Source of the DNA: Novosphingobium sp. 32-60-15
Lineage (GTDB): Bacteria; Pseudomonadota; Alphaproteobacteria; Sphingomonadales; Sphingomonadaceae
Length of the DNA: 64,000 nt
Direction: 5' to 3'
Assembly: GCF_002280675.1 (NCBI RefSeq)
Contig: NZ_NCEN01000003.1
Coordinates: 124,001 to 188,000, forward strand
The translations under genes were made by a program, and so were the position numbers. Below are positions 14,793 through 24,916 of the stretch, piece by piece (position 1 is the first letter of the stretch; each line of letters starts with the position of its first letter). Under the pieces are notes generated by a model, which was not told the origin of the DNA, ran no database searches, and saw nothing but the letters and a program-made list of their open reading frames with translations.

Positions 14793-17690
14793 CTAGATTT
14801 TGAGGCGCACGCCCAAGCGGAACACACGGCCCAAGACGTCGTACAAACTGCGGTTTGTTTGCGGGTAAGCAGGCGTGTTGTCGCCCGTCGGGCCGTTACC
14901 GACGAGCACCGGGTCGGTGTTGAACAGATTGCGGACGTACAAGAACACTTCCGCATCGCTTCCGGCAACAGCAAAGCGTTTGGTCAACGATGCATCAAGA
15001 TACCACTGGCCAGCAATCTTGTTGGTGTTGATCGTGCGGAAGTCTGCGGTAGATGCAGGGCAGGCGGTTTGGCATTCGATGAAATTGTTGTTGTAAACAC
15101 CGCCCGAAAAGCCACGACCGACAAGATTCAAGGCCCAGCTACCGGCATCATAATTGGCCGATAGGCGATAGTTCCACGATGGCGTTGCATCACCGCCGCC
15201 CGCGTTCTGTCCGGCCAGATCGACAGGGGCGTTGATGCCATTGTCTGTGGTGTTGGTGATATAGTGCGAAACCACCCCGCGCAGGGTGAGGTTTCCGGAT
15301 GCAAATGGTGTGCGGTAGCTGGCTTCAAAATCGATCCCACGGGTTTTGACCGAGGCGAAGTTGAACGGCACCAGCGTGATCTGGCTGATGTCATTGGGTG
15401 AAGCAAAGGCAATCTGTGCGCATTGCGATTGCACATTCTGTTCAAAGCACAAATTGGCCGTGGTTTGTGCTGTTATGTTGGCGATGGCATCGGCGAGCTT
15501 GATGTCGAAATAATCAACCGATGCGGCAAAGCCGGGCAGGAAGGTGGGGGTGAACACAGCACCCAGTCCCAAGGTTTGCGCAACTTCCGGCTTCAGGCTG
15601 ATGTTGCCGGTGGTCTGTTCAAGGAACGTGTCCGACCGCTGCCCGCCGCCAGGAAGCGGGACATTGACGGTGTTGGTGCGGGCTGTGCCAGGTGCAAACA
15701 GATCGTTCAGGTTGGGCGCACGGATATCGCGTGAACGCGTGATGCGGAACTTGAGATCATCGATCACCTGCCATGTGCCGCCAACCTTCCACGTGGCAAC
15801 AGTGCCCGATGTCGAATAATCGGTTACGCGCAAGGCACCGTTGAAATCCAGTCCTTCGTAAAGCGGGAAGACGGTTTCAATGAAGCCTTCCTTGACGTTG
15901 AAATCGCCCGTGGTGACCCGGTAATTGCCATAGAGGAATCCGAGATTGTTCGGCGCATCGGGGCTGATCGTGCCAGCGACAGACTCCTTGCGGTATTCAG
16001 CACCGAAGGCAAGGCTGACAGGGCCAGCCCAGTTGGTCCACAAATCGTTGGTCTGGAAACTGAACGCCGCAACATCCTGCTGGATGCGTTGCTGCCGTGA
16101 TGGCTGCAAGCCATCGTTGAAGATGTAATTAAGCGCGGCATCGCTGACCGGGCCAATGCCGATCCGGTTTAGCGGGACACAGCCATTGGTCGGGTTGGTG
16201 ATGGTCGAGCGGCAAACGATGCTGCCATTGGAAACCACAGCATCGGTTGCAAGCGCCAAACGCGCTGTGTTCCACGTATTGGTCAGCAACTCGTTGGTTT
16301 TGGCAATGCCCAACTGGTAATAGGCATCGTATTTCCAGGAGATGCCGCCGGTTGCGACATCGCCTTTAGCGCCAACGACATAACGCGAGACCGTGCGGGT
16401 GTTATCGCTGCCTTGTGCCGGAATACCGGCGTTGCCGGTGCCGATCGAAACGCTGCTCAGATTGTTTGCGACCATGAGGTTGCGGAACGCCGTGGGCAAA
16501 AAGGCATTGTCACGTTGAATGGTGACCGAGGGCGAGGGCGTTTTTTGATAGAAGCTCTGCCCTTCGTAACGCGAGTATGATCCTTGAGCATAAATCTCGA
16601 TTGCTGGTGAAATCTCGAAGCTGGCACGGGCAAAGAGATTGAGGCGTTTTTCATCAGGAGCAAGCGAGTTTGAACTGAAATGGCCCTCGCGGCTGACCAG
16701 ATAATCGCCACCCTGCATCCACTGGCCTTTCGTGGGGCCATAAGTGAACTGGTTAAGGCTGGCCTGTCCGGTGGAGGGGTTAATCGCGCCGAAATAGGTG
16801 CCGCGCAAGGGGCCGGAGTTGACAATGCCACCGGGCGTAAATTGGTACGTGCCGATGCCACTGGCCACCAGACGCTCGGGCAAGCCATTGGTTGGCGTAT
16901 AGGCGGGGTTATCGATTTGGAAGAACCCGCTATTCTGCCATTTGCGATCATATGTATCGACACCCTTCTGGGTGAAATAATCGCCTGCCAACAACAGTTT
17001 GCCGCGGCCTTCGGAAAACGGCACGCCTGCGGTCAGCCGGACCAGATGGTTGGGCACATCGCCATAAGTGGTGACGCCGTGTTCGTATTCGGCTTCAAGT
17101 CCGGTAAAGTCTTGGTCGAGGATGAAGTTGACAACGCCTGCAACGGCGTCTGAGCCATAGGCTGAAGATGCGCCACCGGTGACCACTTCAACGCCCTTGA
17201 TCAGGCCTTGGGGCACAGTTTGCACATCGACCAGGCCGACTGTGGATGAAGCCACAGAGCGTTGCCCGTCAATCAGGATCAGCGTGCGGTTCGCGCCAAG
17301 ATTGCGCAAGTTGACTGTGGCAATCCCTGCCTGTCCGTTTGAAAGCGAACCCGAGTTGGTTGACGAAGACTGGCTTCCGCGCACGGCGGGAAGTGTGCTG
17401 ACATAGTCGCCAATGCTGGCTTGGGGTTCTGACTTCAGTTCAGCTTCGGTAACTACGTTGACAGGCGTCGGGGCATCATATCCATCGCGGACAATCCGCG
17501 ATCCTGTAACGGTGATTTGTGCTGCAACGTCGCTGTCAGCAGGTTGTTCTTCCACAACGGCAGCAGGTTCCGGCGCGATTTGAGCGAATGCGGCTGATCC
17601 AAATGCAACACAAGTCAATGAAGCAGTGCACAGCAGAATCTTCTTAATTCTACAAATATTCTTTGCGTATTCCGAATTAATAGATTTCAT
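14793..17690 (-). CDS. TonB-dependent outer-membrane receptor
   Basis: A 965-residue receptor with a signal peptide (KKILLCTASLTCVAFGSAAFA), a TonB-box-like ITVTGSRI segment, a plug domain (VNVVTEAELKSEPQASIGDYVSTLPAV ... GVEVVTGGASSAYGSDAVAGVVNFIL) and a 22-strand-type barrel ending VFRLGVRLKI. It belongs to the large sphingomonad receptor class lacking a carboxypeptidase-like N-domain. Transport is energised by TonB-ExbBD; the ligand cannot be read from sequence, but the downstream M20 amidohydrolase and the divergent metalloprotease point to peptides or amino-acid conjugates. ATG at 17690 is preferred over an upstream GTG/ATG at 17702 because GGGGG lies 6-10 bases before it. Confidence 0.93.
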   Translation of the reverse strand: MKSINSEYAKNICRIKKILLCTASLTCVAFGSAAFAQIAPEPAAVVEEQPADSDVAAQITVTGSRIVRDGYDAPTPVNVVTEAELKSEPQASIGDYVSTLPAVRGSQSSSTNSGSLSNGQAGIATVNLRNLGANRTLILIDGQRSVASSTVGLVDVQTVPQGLIKGVEVVTGGASSAYGSDAVAGVVNFILDQDFTGLEAEYEHGVTTYGDVPNHLVRLTAGVPFSEGRGKLLLAGDYFTQKGVDTYDRKWQNSGFFQIDNPAYTPTNGLPERLVASGIGTYQFTPGGIVNSGPLRGTYFGAINPSTGQASLNQFTYGPTKGQWMQGGDYLVSREGHFSSNSLAPDEKRLNLFARASFEISPAIEIYAQGSYSRYEGQSFYQKTPSPSVTIQRDNAFLPTAFRNLMVANNLSSVSIGTGNAGIPAQGSDNTRTVSRYVVGAKGDVATGGISWKYDAYYQLGIAKTNELLTNTWNTARLALATDAVVSNGSIVCRSTITNPTNGCVPLNRIGIGPVSDAALNYIFNDGLQPSRQQRIQQDVAAFSFQTNDLWTNWAGPVSLAFGAEYRKESVAGTISPDAPNNLGFLYGNYRVTTGDFNVKEGFIETVFPLYEGLDFNGALRVTDYSTSGTVATWKVGGTWQVIDDLKFRITRSRDIRAPNLNDLFAPGTARTNTVNVPLPGGGQRSDTFLEQTTGNISLKPEVAQTLGLGAVFTPTFLPGFAASVDYFDIKLADAIANITAQTTANLCFEQNVQSQCAQIAFASPNDISQITLVPFNFASVKTRGIDFEASYRTPFASGNLTLRGVVSHYITNTTDNGINAPVDLAGQNAGGGDATPSWNYRLSANYDAGSWALNLVGRGFSGGVYNNNFIECQTACPASTADFRTINTNKIAGQWYLDASLTKRFAVAGSDAEVFLYVRNLFNTDPVLVGNGPTGDNTPAYPQTNRSLYDVLGRVFRLGVRLKI

Positions 17691-17931
17691 GGATGCCCCC
17701 ATTTTTTGGTTGTATTCGACCCAACGCCATCCCCGGTGCGATTTTTTATTTTCTACTATTTGAAAGCTGTTGAAGTTACTCCGCGCTTATGATCCTATGT
17801 CAGCATCAAAGCGATGGCAAAACCCTTTTTGAAATTTGCAATATCTGGTGTTGACTCGGTCAGCAACGCACCACCGCAACGCTATTTTTGGCCCAGTTTT
17901 CCGGGCGATTCCGGCAGCAAAGGAACCCGCC

Positions 17932-20427
17932 ATGACGTTAATCAGTCGCAGCCAAGCTCTGCATTTGTCCCGGCGTAGCGTTGGCAGCATGTTGGCATTT
18001 GGCCTCGCGCTTTCGGCAAGCGCTTCTCTGGCTGCGCCAGACACTGTAACATCTGCAAGCACGGCAGTGCCCATGCGGATGGAGGGCTTTGTCCCACTGG
18101 TATGGGATCAGGCTCGTGGCCGCATCCTGATGGAAGTGCCCGCGTTTGACAGTGACATACTCTATTATGTGTCCGCTGCCAGCGGCGCGGGATCGGTGGA
18201 ATTGCCGCTGGATCGCGGGATCATGGACAGTTCGGTCATTCGTTTTCAACGCGTCGGGCAGCGTGTGCTCGTGGTGGAAGTGAACACAAGTGACCGGGCA
18301 ACGGAAGGGTCGGTGCCCACCGCCATGGGAGTTGCCGATTCATTCCCGACATCGGTAATCGCCAGCCTTCCGGTGGAATCCGAAGCGAGAGGAAAAGTCA
18401 TCGTCGATGGCACGGCGCTGTTCATGCGCGATGCCGCAGGGATTGAAGCGATGCTCAAGCGCGCCAATCAGGGAACCTTCAAGTTTGAAGCTGCGCGTAG
18501 TGCGTTTCACATGGCTCGTACAAAGGCCTTCCCGGAAAACACCGAAGTTGAAACGATTGCCACGTTCGCAGGAGACGGCCCCGGCCCCCTGGTCCGCAAT
18601 GTGACGCCCGATCCGCGCACGATGACGCTGCGCATTCATCACAGCTTTTTGAAAGCACCACAGGGCTATGTCCCGCGCCTTGGCGATTCGCGCATCGGGG
18701 TGAGCGAGCTTCGCTTCCGCGATTATTCCAAAGATTTCACCGAGCCGACCGAGACTGCGTGGGTTACGCGCTGGAGACTGGAAAAGAAGAACCCTTCTGC
18801 CAAGATGAGCGAACCGGTTAAGCCGATAACGTTCTATTTCGATCCGGCGATCCCCGATCCTATCCGTACCGCAATGAAGCAGGGCACACTGTGGTGGAAC
18901 AAGGCGTTCGAGCAGGCGGGCTTTGTCAACGCCGTCCGCGCAGAAGACGCCCCCGCCGATATGGACCCGATGGACATCCGTTATGCCTATGTCCTTTGGA
19001 TCAACCGCGATGAGCGCGGCTTTTCCAGCGGCGGGACCTATCGTGATCCGCGTACCGGCGAGATCCTTGGATCGAAAACGCGGATGGATACGCATCGCAT
19101 CCGCACTATTGCCAATTATTGGGATGCTTATAGTGGCGGGCTACCTGCCGATGGCAGTGGGTTAACCGTAGCTGACCCTGCCTTGCTGACGCCTGGAGCG
19201 CTGGGCAATATGCATGCCGGACAGCGTGATATGGTGCTGCTGCGGCAGGCACTGCTGACCGCGCATGAACTGGGCCATGCCATTGGGTTTCAGCACAACT
19301 TCTCGTCCAGCCTTGATGACCGGCAATCAGTGATGGAATACCCGACCCCGCGTGTGAAGGTGACGAACGGGAAGATCGACCTTTCGGAATCGTTTCAGAA
19401 GCAAATCGGCGCTTATGATGCTGCGATGACGCGCTATGCGTACTCGGTGTTCGCGCCCGCGCAAGAGAAGGCCGGGTTGGAAAAGGTAATCGCAGATATG
19501 CGTGCTGCGGGGCTACACTACGTTCCCGAAACCGATCCGCGCTGGACATGGTACGATGATCGCGCAACGCCGACCGAGTACTTGAAAGAGTCTTACGCGG
19601 CCCGAGCTATCCTGCTGCAAACTTTCGGAGAACGCGCACTTACCCCGGGTGAACCGATAGGTAGCCTGCGCGATGCCCGGCTATGGATGGTCTATCTGCA
19701 CCACAGATATGCCATTGAAAGCGGGATGAAATATATCGGCGGGATGTACCAGAACTATGTGGTGAAGGGAGATAACCTTCCCCCAACCGAGTTTGTGCCT
19801 GCTGCACTTCAGCGCGAAGTTCTGGATCTGCTGCTTGATACTGTGCAACCATCTGCACTGGCCATGCCGGAATCGCTTTTGGAACAACTTGTCCCATCGC
19901 CGGATAGCAATCTGGAAGACTTGTCAGACGATCCGGTTTTTGACCAAATAGGGGCAGCTCGGATTGCAGCGGCGCTGGTGCTTGAACCGTTGTTGGAAGG
20001 TAGCCGTGCCAACCGAATGCTGGCGCTGGCCGCCCGCAAAGGCGATACTCTGACCTTTGCGCAGATGATCGATACGGTCATGGCCCGCACATGGGGTGCG
20101 CCGCGTGGAAGGAACAGCACTGAATTGGCGTTACGTATAGCGGTGCAGAGCGTAACGCTTGATGCCATGATGATAATGGGCGACAACGACAAAGCGGCAG
20201 CGGAAGCCCGCGCCTATGTTTTGCAAACGCTGCGCACACTTGCGATAGAAAATGCTCGCAGCGGCGATGCCGACAAGGTAACTCAAGCTTTCCGCCGACA
20301 AGCTGCAGCCGATATTGCAGTCTATCTAACAGATCCCAAAGCCCATGCGCCAAAGGCGATTGCGCCTGCTTGGGGCAAATCGCCACGGTCGCGCTTCCCA
20401 CTGCCACCAGGCCCTCCGCTGGGCTGA
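17932..20427 (+). CDS. Secreted zinc-dependent metalloprotease (DUF5117/DUF4953 type)
   Basis: An 831-residue exported protease. After a signal peptide (SVGSMLAFGLALSASASLA) comes the DUF5117-like N-part (VWDQARGRILMEVP..LYYVSAASGAGSVELPLDRG), then the catalytic domain with HELGHAIGFQHN (His445, Glu446, His449 and a third zinc ligand downstream), followed by a helical C-terminal region. The VMEYPTPRV sequence after the zinc site fits the met-turn region of this family. Start ATG at 17932 is preceded by AAAGGA; an upstream in-frame start (17836) adds a non-signal-like leader. It is divergent from the TonB receptor at 14793-17690, sharing a 241-bp intergenic region, so a joint regulator is plausible. 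Confidence 0.9.
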   Translation: MTLISRSQALHLSRRSVGSMLAFGLALSASASLAAPDTVTSASTAVPMRMEGFVPLVWDQARGRILMEVPAFDSDILYYVSAASGAGSVELPLDRGIMDSSVIRFQRVGQRVLVVEVNTSDRATEGSVPTAMGVADSFPTSVIASLPVESEARGKVIVDGTALFMRDAAGIEAMLKRANQGTFKFEAARSAFHMARTKAFPENTEVETIATFAGDGPGPLVRNVTPDPRTMTLRIHHSFLKAPQGYVPRLGDSRIGVSELRFRDYSKDFTEPTETAWVTRWRLEKKNPSAKMSEPVKPITFYFDPAIPDPIRTAMKQGTLWWNKAFEQAGFVNAVRAEDAPADMDPMDIRYAYVLWINRDERGFSSGGTYRDPRTGEILGSKTRMDTHRIRTIANYWDAYSGGLPADGSGLTVADPALLTPGALGNMHAGQRDMVLLRQALLTAHELGHAIGFQHNFSSSLDDRQSVMEYPTPRVKVTNGKIDLSESFQKQIGAYDAAMTRYAYSVFAPAQEKAGLEKVIADMRAAGLHYVPETDPRWTWYDDRATPTEYLKESYAARAILLQTFGERALTPGEPIGSLRDARLWMVYLHHRYAIESGMKYIGGMYQNYVVKGDNLPPTEFVPAALQREVLDLLLDTVQPSALAMPESLLEQLVPSPDSNLEDLSDDPVFDQIGAARIAAALVLEPLLEGSRANRMLALAARKGDTLTFAQMIDTVMARTWGAPRGRNSTELALRIAVQSVTLDAMMIMGDNDKAAAEARAYVLQTLRTLAIENARSGDADKVTQAFRRQAAADIAVYLTDPKAHAPKAIAPAWGKSPRSRFPLPPGPPLG

Positions 20428-20621
20428 AGGCACTGGATCTTAGCGTTTTTCAAAGCAGCCAGCACTTTGGCCTATCGCATTGATGGCCGGGAAAGTCGCT
20501 TGCTGCCGCCCTGATCGCTGTGAAATTTACAAAGAGTCCAGCCAAAAACTGGAGGTTCGTGCTTCAGATTGGCATCATCGTTTCCTGCCCTTGGTTTATG
20601 CACCGGTACTCTTCGGCCCAA

Positions 20622-21449
20622 TCAGCCAACTGGTGGAACAGCCATCACCACCACTTCAGCTTTTTTCCGCGTGATCCCGAAAATGGTTCGCTCTGCGCTA
20701 CGGTCCCATGCCCAGGCCTGACCCTCAAGCGGAGCAGGTATCGTGGCAATGTGCTCCATCACCGGACCTTGTGCCGGAATGCGAACCACATAGAATTCAG
20801 GTGCGTCATGTCCGGTTAGATACAGCAGACCGTCGGGGCCAAAACTGCCGCCCGATATGCTGGTGGGAGGAAGCCGTTCCAGCACGGAATCCGGCAGGGC
20901 ATAACCACCGACTTCGGCCCAATCATCGTTGAAAATGACGATTTTCGTATCGCGGTGCGTGCGCCCCAGATAACCGCGGGGGGCATCGTAATTTGCAAAC
21001 CCTGCCCACCAGCGACCATTATGACGTTCAACCCAGGTCAAAGAGCCATCGCGCACACCCAGTGATATGGACCGCACGTGGCGCATCGTCGCCGTGTCAA
21101 AAATCTCGACTGAACTGGCCATTGGCGTTTGCGGAAAATTGCTGTTGGCGCAGACCAGTTCAGCCTTGTCGACGATGCAACTGTTAAGATGCCGGATGGC
21201 CACGCGATCTCCCACCCATTCGCCAACTTTCCCCCCGTCAGCTTTGCGATATTTGCCAATCCGGCTGTTCACTACCGCATAGAAATGCTGCGCATCCACC
21301 GCGACACCTTGCCTCGCTTCGGGGGCAGGCCAACGCTTCAACGCTGTCGCCGCAGCAAGAGTTGGGGGCTGTGGCGATTGTGGCGGCGCAGTTTGTGCAG
21401 AGATCTGCGAAGGTATCAGAGCCAGCAAGGCTAGTATAATACGCTGCAT
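20622..21449 (-). CDS. Secreted beta-propeller-like protein of unknown function
   Basis: A 275-residue protein with a signal peptide (MQRIILALLALIPSQISA). The body shows repeated short strands ending in aromatic-Gly patterns (GVAVDAQHFYAVVNSRIGKY, VGDRVAIRHLNSCIV, SSVEIFDTATMRHVRSISLG, GSFGPDGLLYLTGHDAPEFYVVRI, AWAWDRSAERTIFGITRKKAEVVVM), which resembles a six-bladed propeller. I cannot assign an activity. Its ATG (21449) shares one base with the stop of the upstream TonB receptor (TGATG), so the two are translationally coupled and probably handle the same substrate: receptor uptake followed by binding or hydrolysis in the periplasm. Confidence 0.75.
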   Translation of the reverse strand: MQRIILALLALIPSQISAQTAPPQSPQPPTLAAATALKRWPAPEARQGVAVDAQHFYAVVNSRIGKYRKADGGKVGEWVGDRVAIRHLNSCIVDKAELVCANSNFPQTPMASSVEIFDTATMRHVRSISLGVRDGSLTWVERHNGRWWAGFANYDAPRGYLGRTHRDTKIVIFNDDWAEVGGYALPDSVLERLPPTSISGGSFGPDGLLYLTGHDAPEFYVVRIPAQGPVMEHIATIPAPLEGQAWAWDRSAERTIFGITRKKAEVVVMAVPPVG

Positions 21450-24052
21450 CACATCACCACCGACGCGCCAACGCTGAAGGCCCTGCCAAACCGCGCTGAT
21501 TCCTGAAGGAGGTCCCGGTTTGGTCCCGTCAACTCGATACGGCCACTGTTGGTCAGATTCTCGCCCTCGACGAACACTTCGATCTTGGGAGTTACGCGAT
21601 AGCGGATCTGCGCATCCATTGTGCCGCGCCAGCGCCAGAACTGGTCAGCGCCCGGAATGGTCTGGTTGATGGTTTCCAGAAAGTCGCCTGTGTAGTTATA
21701 GGCAAGGCGTGCTTCGAACGGGCCATTTTCGTAGAAAACTGTAGCATTGGCAGCCCACTCTGGTTGGAGGAAAAAGCCTAGACGGCGCGGCCCGTTGGTG
21801 GTCAGGACGTCAAGCTTGCTCTTGACGTAAGTGGCGTTCAGGTTGACGCCGAAACCGTCAAGCGGCTTTGGCAGAAAATTGAGAGACTGCTGCACGGCCG
21901 CTTCGATACCGAACAGGGTAGCGGATTGTGCATTGTCAGGCCGTGTTACCTGAACGTCTTCAATCCCGCGGCCCAGCCCAAGATCGATCCTTTCGATCGA
22001 TGTCACGCTGAAAATCTCGTCCTTGATGTCCTTGTAAAAGATACCGAGCGAGACAAGGCCGCCATTGTCGCTGTAATATTCGGCAGAAGCATCAAGCCCC
22101 ATTGAACGACGCGGTTTAAGATCGGGATTTCCGCGGGACAGCGTCGGTAACGCTCCGGTCACTATGTTAAGCGTTTCCCGTGCGGTCACGTCACCGAAAT
22201 TGGCGCGACCGATCGTGTTCGTCCATGCAGCGCGAAGGACAAGATCAGGAGCGGCATTCCAGCGCAAATGGACGCTCGGCAGAAAGTTGCCAAATCCACC
22301 TGCTGTAACAGATGGCGTGGTTATGCCGCCTGCCACTCTGACCGAGCCCGACGCAACATCAGTCCGTTCATAACGGACACCGCCCAGCACTTCGACATCG
22401 CCTGCTTTAACAAGGCCTTGGACGAAACCGCCATAGACTTTTTCCGTCACTGTGAAATCACCGTTGACGTTGTTGGTGGCGGCGGAAAATGCGGCGCGGT
22501 TGGTGTTGAAGAAGGCCAAAGCCTTATCGCGGTCGATCGCCAGATCGAACACCTTGTTGCCCACCACTTGCGATGGCTTGCGGACAAACGCATCGGCCAG
22601 TGTGTATGTAATGCCAGACCCTGAAGTCAGGGTGTATGTGGTCTGGTTTTGATCGTTGCTGTGATCGATCTGGCGATAGATACCGCCAGCTTTGACCGTG
22701 AAGTCCAACCCGCCACTTTGGCCCTCGAACGTCAGGTTGATGCGTCCTTCGTAAATGTCCTGGCGCGTGATGTTGAGAGACTCGGTCCGGCTAAGGAAAG
22801 GGTGAAGCGCCGGATTACCCAGATTTACTGATGTGAGTGGATTGAAATCGAAGAAAAACTTCGAGGTATCGTAATTGAAGCCAAAGCCGGCATTGGCGGC
22901 TGAACGAAACGTCTCGCCACGGCCGATCTCGCGGCCTTCCGCGCCGGAATAGATCGCGTCCACATCCAGCCGCAGGGCATCGCTGGCATCCCAGCGCGCG
23001 TTGTACTGCGTGTTCCATATTTTCTGGCTGCTGATCGGCAGATTGAGATTGATCAGATTGCGGCCTGTTGCAAACGTGCCGCTTGTTGGCGTTTGGCCGG
23101 ATACGTTGCCCGTCGGCTCCAGCCGGTTTTCGTCACGTGTTTCGGCGTCTTTAAAGCGGTTGTACGTGCCGAACAACCGCATGTAGAGTTGCGGGCTGGC
23201 CTGCCATTCCAGCGTCAAAGCACCCCCGGTGCGTTCGCGGACGTTATTGTACAGGAACAGACGCTCCTGAACTGGCACCGGAATGCCATTACCAGAACCC
23301 AAGTTCACCGGCGCGCCTGCCGCAGTGTATTCACGAAAGCTGGGATTGGCGTTTTCAAACTGGGTAATATCGTAATTGCGCACCGAGTAATTTGCCTGCG
23401 CAACAATTCCGAACTGCTGATCAGGCCCGAACCGCAAGCCCCCTTGGCCACTGATCCGCCAGCTTGCGCGTTTGCTCGCCACGTCGTCAGATTGTTCCAG
23501 ATGGGTGTAGGCAGCAGTGGCGTTAAGAAACGAGTCTTCCTGGCTGAACGCACTGCGCGTCACGATATTGATCGCGCCGCCCACGGCATTGGGGTCCATT
23601 TCGGGTGTGATGGTCTTGTATACTTCAAGGCGCTGGGCAAATGTCGAAGGTACTGTATCGAGGGGTACCGTGCGTGATCCGCCATTATCACCGGTAGCAA
23701 CGATAGCGCCGTTCACTTGGGTGCGATTGTAGGTTGGCGGCAATCCGCGGATCGATGGGAAGCGCGGTTCGTTCTGATCGTTCTGTACCGAAATACCGGG
23801 AATGCGGCGCAGCGCTGCTGCCGTGTTCTGATCGGGCAAGCGGCCGATGTCATCCGAAACGATCAGATCGGAAACAACGAAGTTGTCTTTCTTGGCAGCT
23901 ACCGATTCAAGTTCGCCTTTGCGGAAACCGGTGACGATGATTTCCGAACCGGCACTTGGCGCCTCTGCACTTGCCTGATCTTCTGCCGCAATGGCCGTAA
24001 GTGGCATCAAAGCCAGCAATGATGCGCCAACCAGCCATGTCGATCTGAACAT
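21449..24052 (-). CDS. TonB-dependent receptor
   Basis: An 867-residue receptor with a signal peptide (STWLVGASLLALMPLTAIAAED), a TonB-box-like EIIVTGFRK, and a plug with DDIGRLPDQNTAAALRRIPGISVQNDQNEPRFPSIRGLPPTYNRTQVNG and ITPEMDPNAVGGAINIVTRSAF. This is the receptor subclass common in sphingomonads and Caulobacter (TIGR01782-like) that often serves carbohydrates or peptides. The barrel ends in SVGASVVM. ATG at 24052 has GGAGA 6-7 bases upstream; the ATG at 24058 is too close to it. The stop overlaps the start of the propeller gene. Confidence 0.92.
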   Translation of the reverse strand: MFRSTWLVGASLLALMPLTAIAAEDQASAEAPSAGSEIIVTGFRKGELESVAAKKDNFVVSDLIVSDDIGRLPDQNTAAALRRIPGISVQNDQNEPRFPSIRGLPPTYNRTQVNGAIVATGDNGGSRTVPLDTVPSTFAQRLEVYKTITPEMDPNAVGGAINIVTRSAFSQEDSFLNATAAYTHLEQSDDVASKRASWRISGQGGLRFGPDQQFGIVAQANYSVRNYDITQFENANPSFREYTAAGAPVNLGSGNGIPVPVQERLFLYNNVRERTGGALTLEWQASPQLYMRLFGTYNRFKDAETRDENRLEPTGNVSGQTPTSGTFATGRNLINLNLPISSQKIWNTQYNARWDASDALRLDVDAIYSGAEGREIGRGETFRSAANAGFGFNYDTSKFFFDFNPLTSVNLGNPALHPFLSRTESLNITRQDIYEGRINLTFEGQSGGLDFTVKAGGIYRQIDHSNDQNQTTYTLTSGSGITYTLADAFVRKPSQVVGNKVFDLAIDRDKALAFFNTNRAAFSAATNNVNGDFTVTEKVYGGFVQGLVKAGDVEVLGGVRYERTDVASGSVRVAGGITTPSVTAGGFGNFLPSVHLRWNAAPDLVLRAAWTNTIGRANFGDVTARETLNIVTGALPTLSRGNPDLKPRRSMGLDASAEYYSDNGGLVSLGIFYKDIKDEIFSVTSIERIDLGLGRGIEDVQVTRPDNAQSATLFGIEAAVQQSLNFLPKPLDGFGVNLNATYVKSKLDVLTTNGPRRLGFFLQPEWAANATVFYENGPFEARLAYNYTGDFLETINQTIPGADQFWRWRGTMDAQIRYRVTPKIEVFVEGENLTNSGRIELTGPNRDLLQESARFGRAFSVGASVVM

Positions 24053-24058
24053 TTGCAT

Positions 24059-24530
24059 TCTCCGTCATCCGCAAGATGTAACTGCGATTCAGGGGCCACT
24101 AACGCCAGTGCATGACACCGGCTTTGCATTAAAGAGACAGCGTGATGACGCTTGTTTGCCTTCGCTCGCTCCAGGTCATTGCGCCGCGTATAAATGATGC
24201 CTGCTATTGGGCGAGCCGCGGTCAAGGTAATTTGACCAAAATCAGAGCGTAAAGCTGACAATGGGTTTTGTTGGCAAGTTCCAGCAGAACCCGTCGTTCG
24301 CACTGACGCCGCTCGATGGATTAAGCTGGGCCGGGAGCTGCCTTTCCGGTCTCGATCGCTGGATTAGACAAATTTGCCGTTCAGCCGGACCGATGCGTCC
24401 GAATGTCTCAGGCGCAAAAACAGTTGTTGAGAGCTGGTGTGGCGAGCCGCGAGGCGGATAGTCGTTCAGGCACCTGCCAATCCGCAACCGGCACGTGGTT
24501 TGTGGGCGTAGACGTGCTAGGCATGACAGC
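24059..24530. other. Intergenic region without recognisable gene
   Basis: This 472-base stretch lies between the divergent TonB-receptor gene and a small rightward ORF. Both strands have short frames (for example 24261-24461 plus) with no family features or good ribosome sites. It must contain the receptor promoter, but I see no clear consensus boxes and no repeat. Confidence 0.5.
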
Positions 24531-24851
24531 ATGACAAACATCCATAAACTTTCCGGTATCGTCGGCGTCGGCGGGTTTCAATATGAGTGGGAACTGCGGA
24601 GCGAGCCACAGTGGAGCGAGTCTGAAGGCTGGAAAGGCATGACAGTCGCTTTGCTGCGCAAGCACACCCAGCGCGGAGCTTTGTTGGAATTCCCTCCGCC
24701 GAAACGCTTGCTGAAGGGTTTGCAACGAGGTCGTCTCCAGGTCAGCGACGCGATTGTAATCAGGGGCATTCAGGCAGCGTTAGACGCCGGCTGGGAGCCT
24801 GCGTCTCGGGGGAAGCCGGTGGTTTTTGTGGTCGATGCTGATGGCAACTAG
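24531..24851 (+). CDS. Small conserved-looking protein of unknown function
   Basis: A 106-residue soluble protein. It opens with VGVGGFQYEWELRSEPQWSESEGWKGMTVALL and continues with basic stretches (LEFPPPKRLLKGLQRGRLQVSDAIVIRGIQAALDAGWEPASRGKPVVFVVDADG). The composition and the even spread of charged and hydrophobic residues look like a folded protein, and I have seen similar short sphingomonad proteins, but no function is known. It ends 66 bp before the convergent rlmJ, with a hairpin in between. Confidence 0.6.
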   Translation: MTNIHKLSGIVGVGGFQYEWELRSEPQWSESEGWKGMTVALLRKHTQRGALLEFPPPKRLLKGLQRGRLQVSDAIVIRGIQAALDAGWEPASRGKPVVFVVDADGN

Positions 24852-24872
24852 GCTCAGGCCGCATTCATGCAG

Positions 24873-24903
24873 CGCCCCAGTTCCAGCTTTGGAAAAAGGG
24901 GCG
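24873..24903. terminator. Possible hairpin terminator between convergent genes
   Basis: The outer stem cgcccc (24873-24878) pairs with ggggcg (24898-24903), and the inner stem ttcca (24881-24885) with tggaa (24890-24894). It lies between the convergent small ORF and rlmJ. No run of T follows on either strand, so it is a weak call. Confidence 0.3.
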
Positions 24904-24916
24904 ATAAGGGTTTATT

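Noticed and set aside
18340..19095. 251-codon minus-strand ORF inside the metalloprotease gene
   Set aside because: Antisense to the conserved protease domain, no family features.
24261..24461. 66-codon plus-strand ORF upstream of the small protein at 24531
   Set aside because: No ribosome site, Cys/Trp/Ser-rich composition and no recognisable motif; could be decayed sequence but nothing supports a gene.
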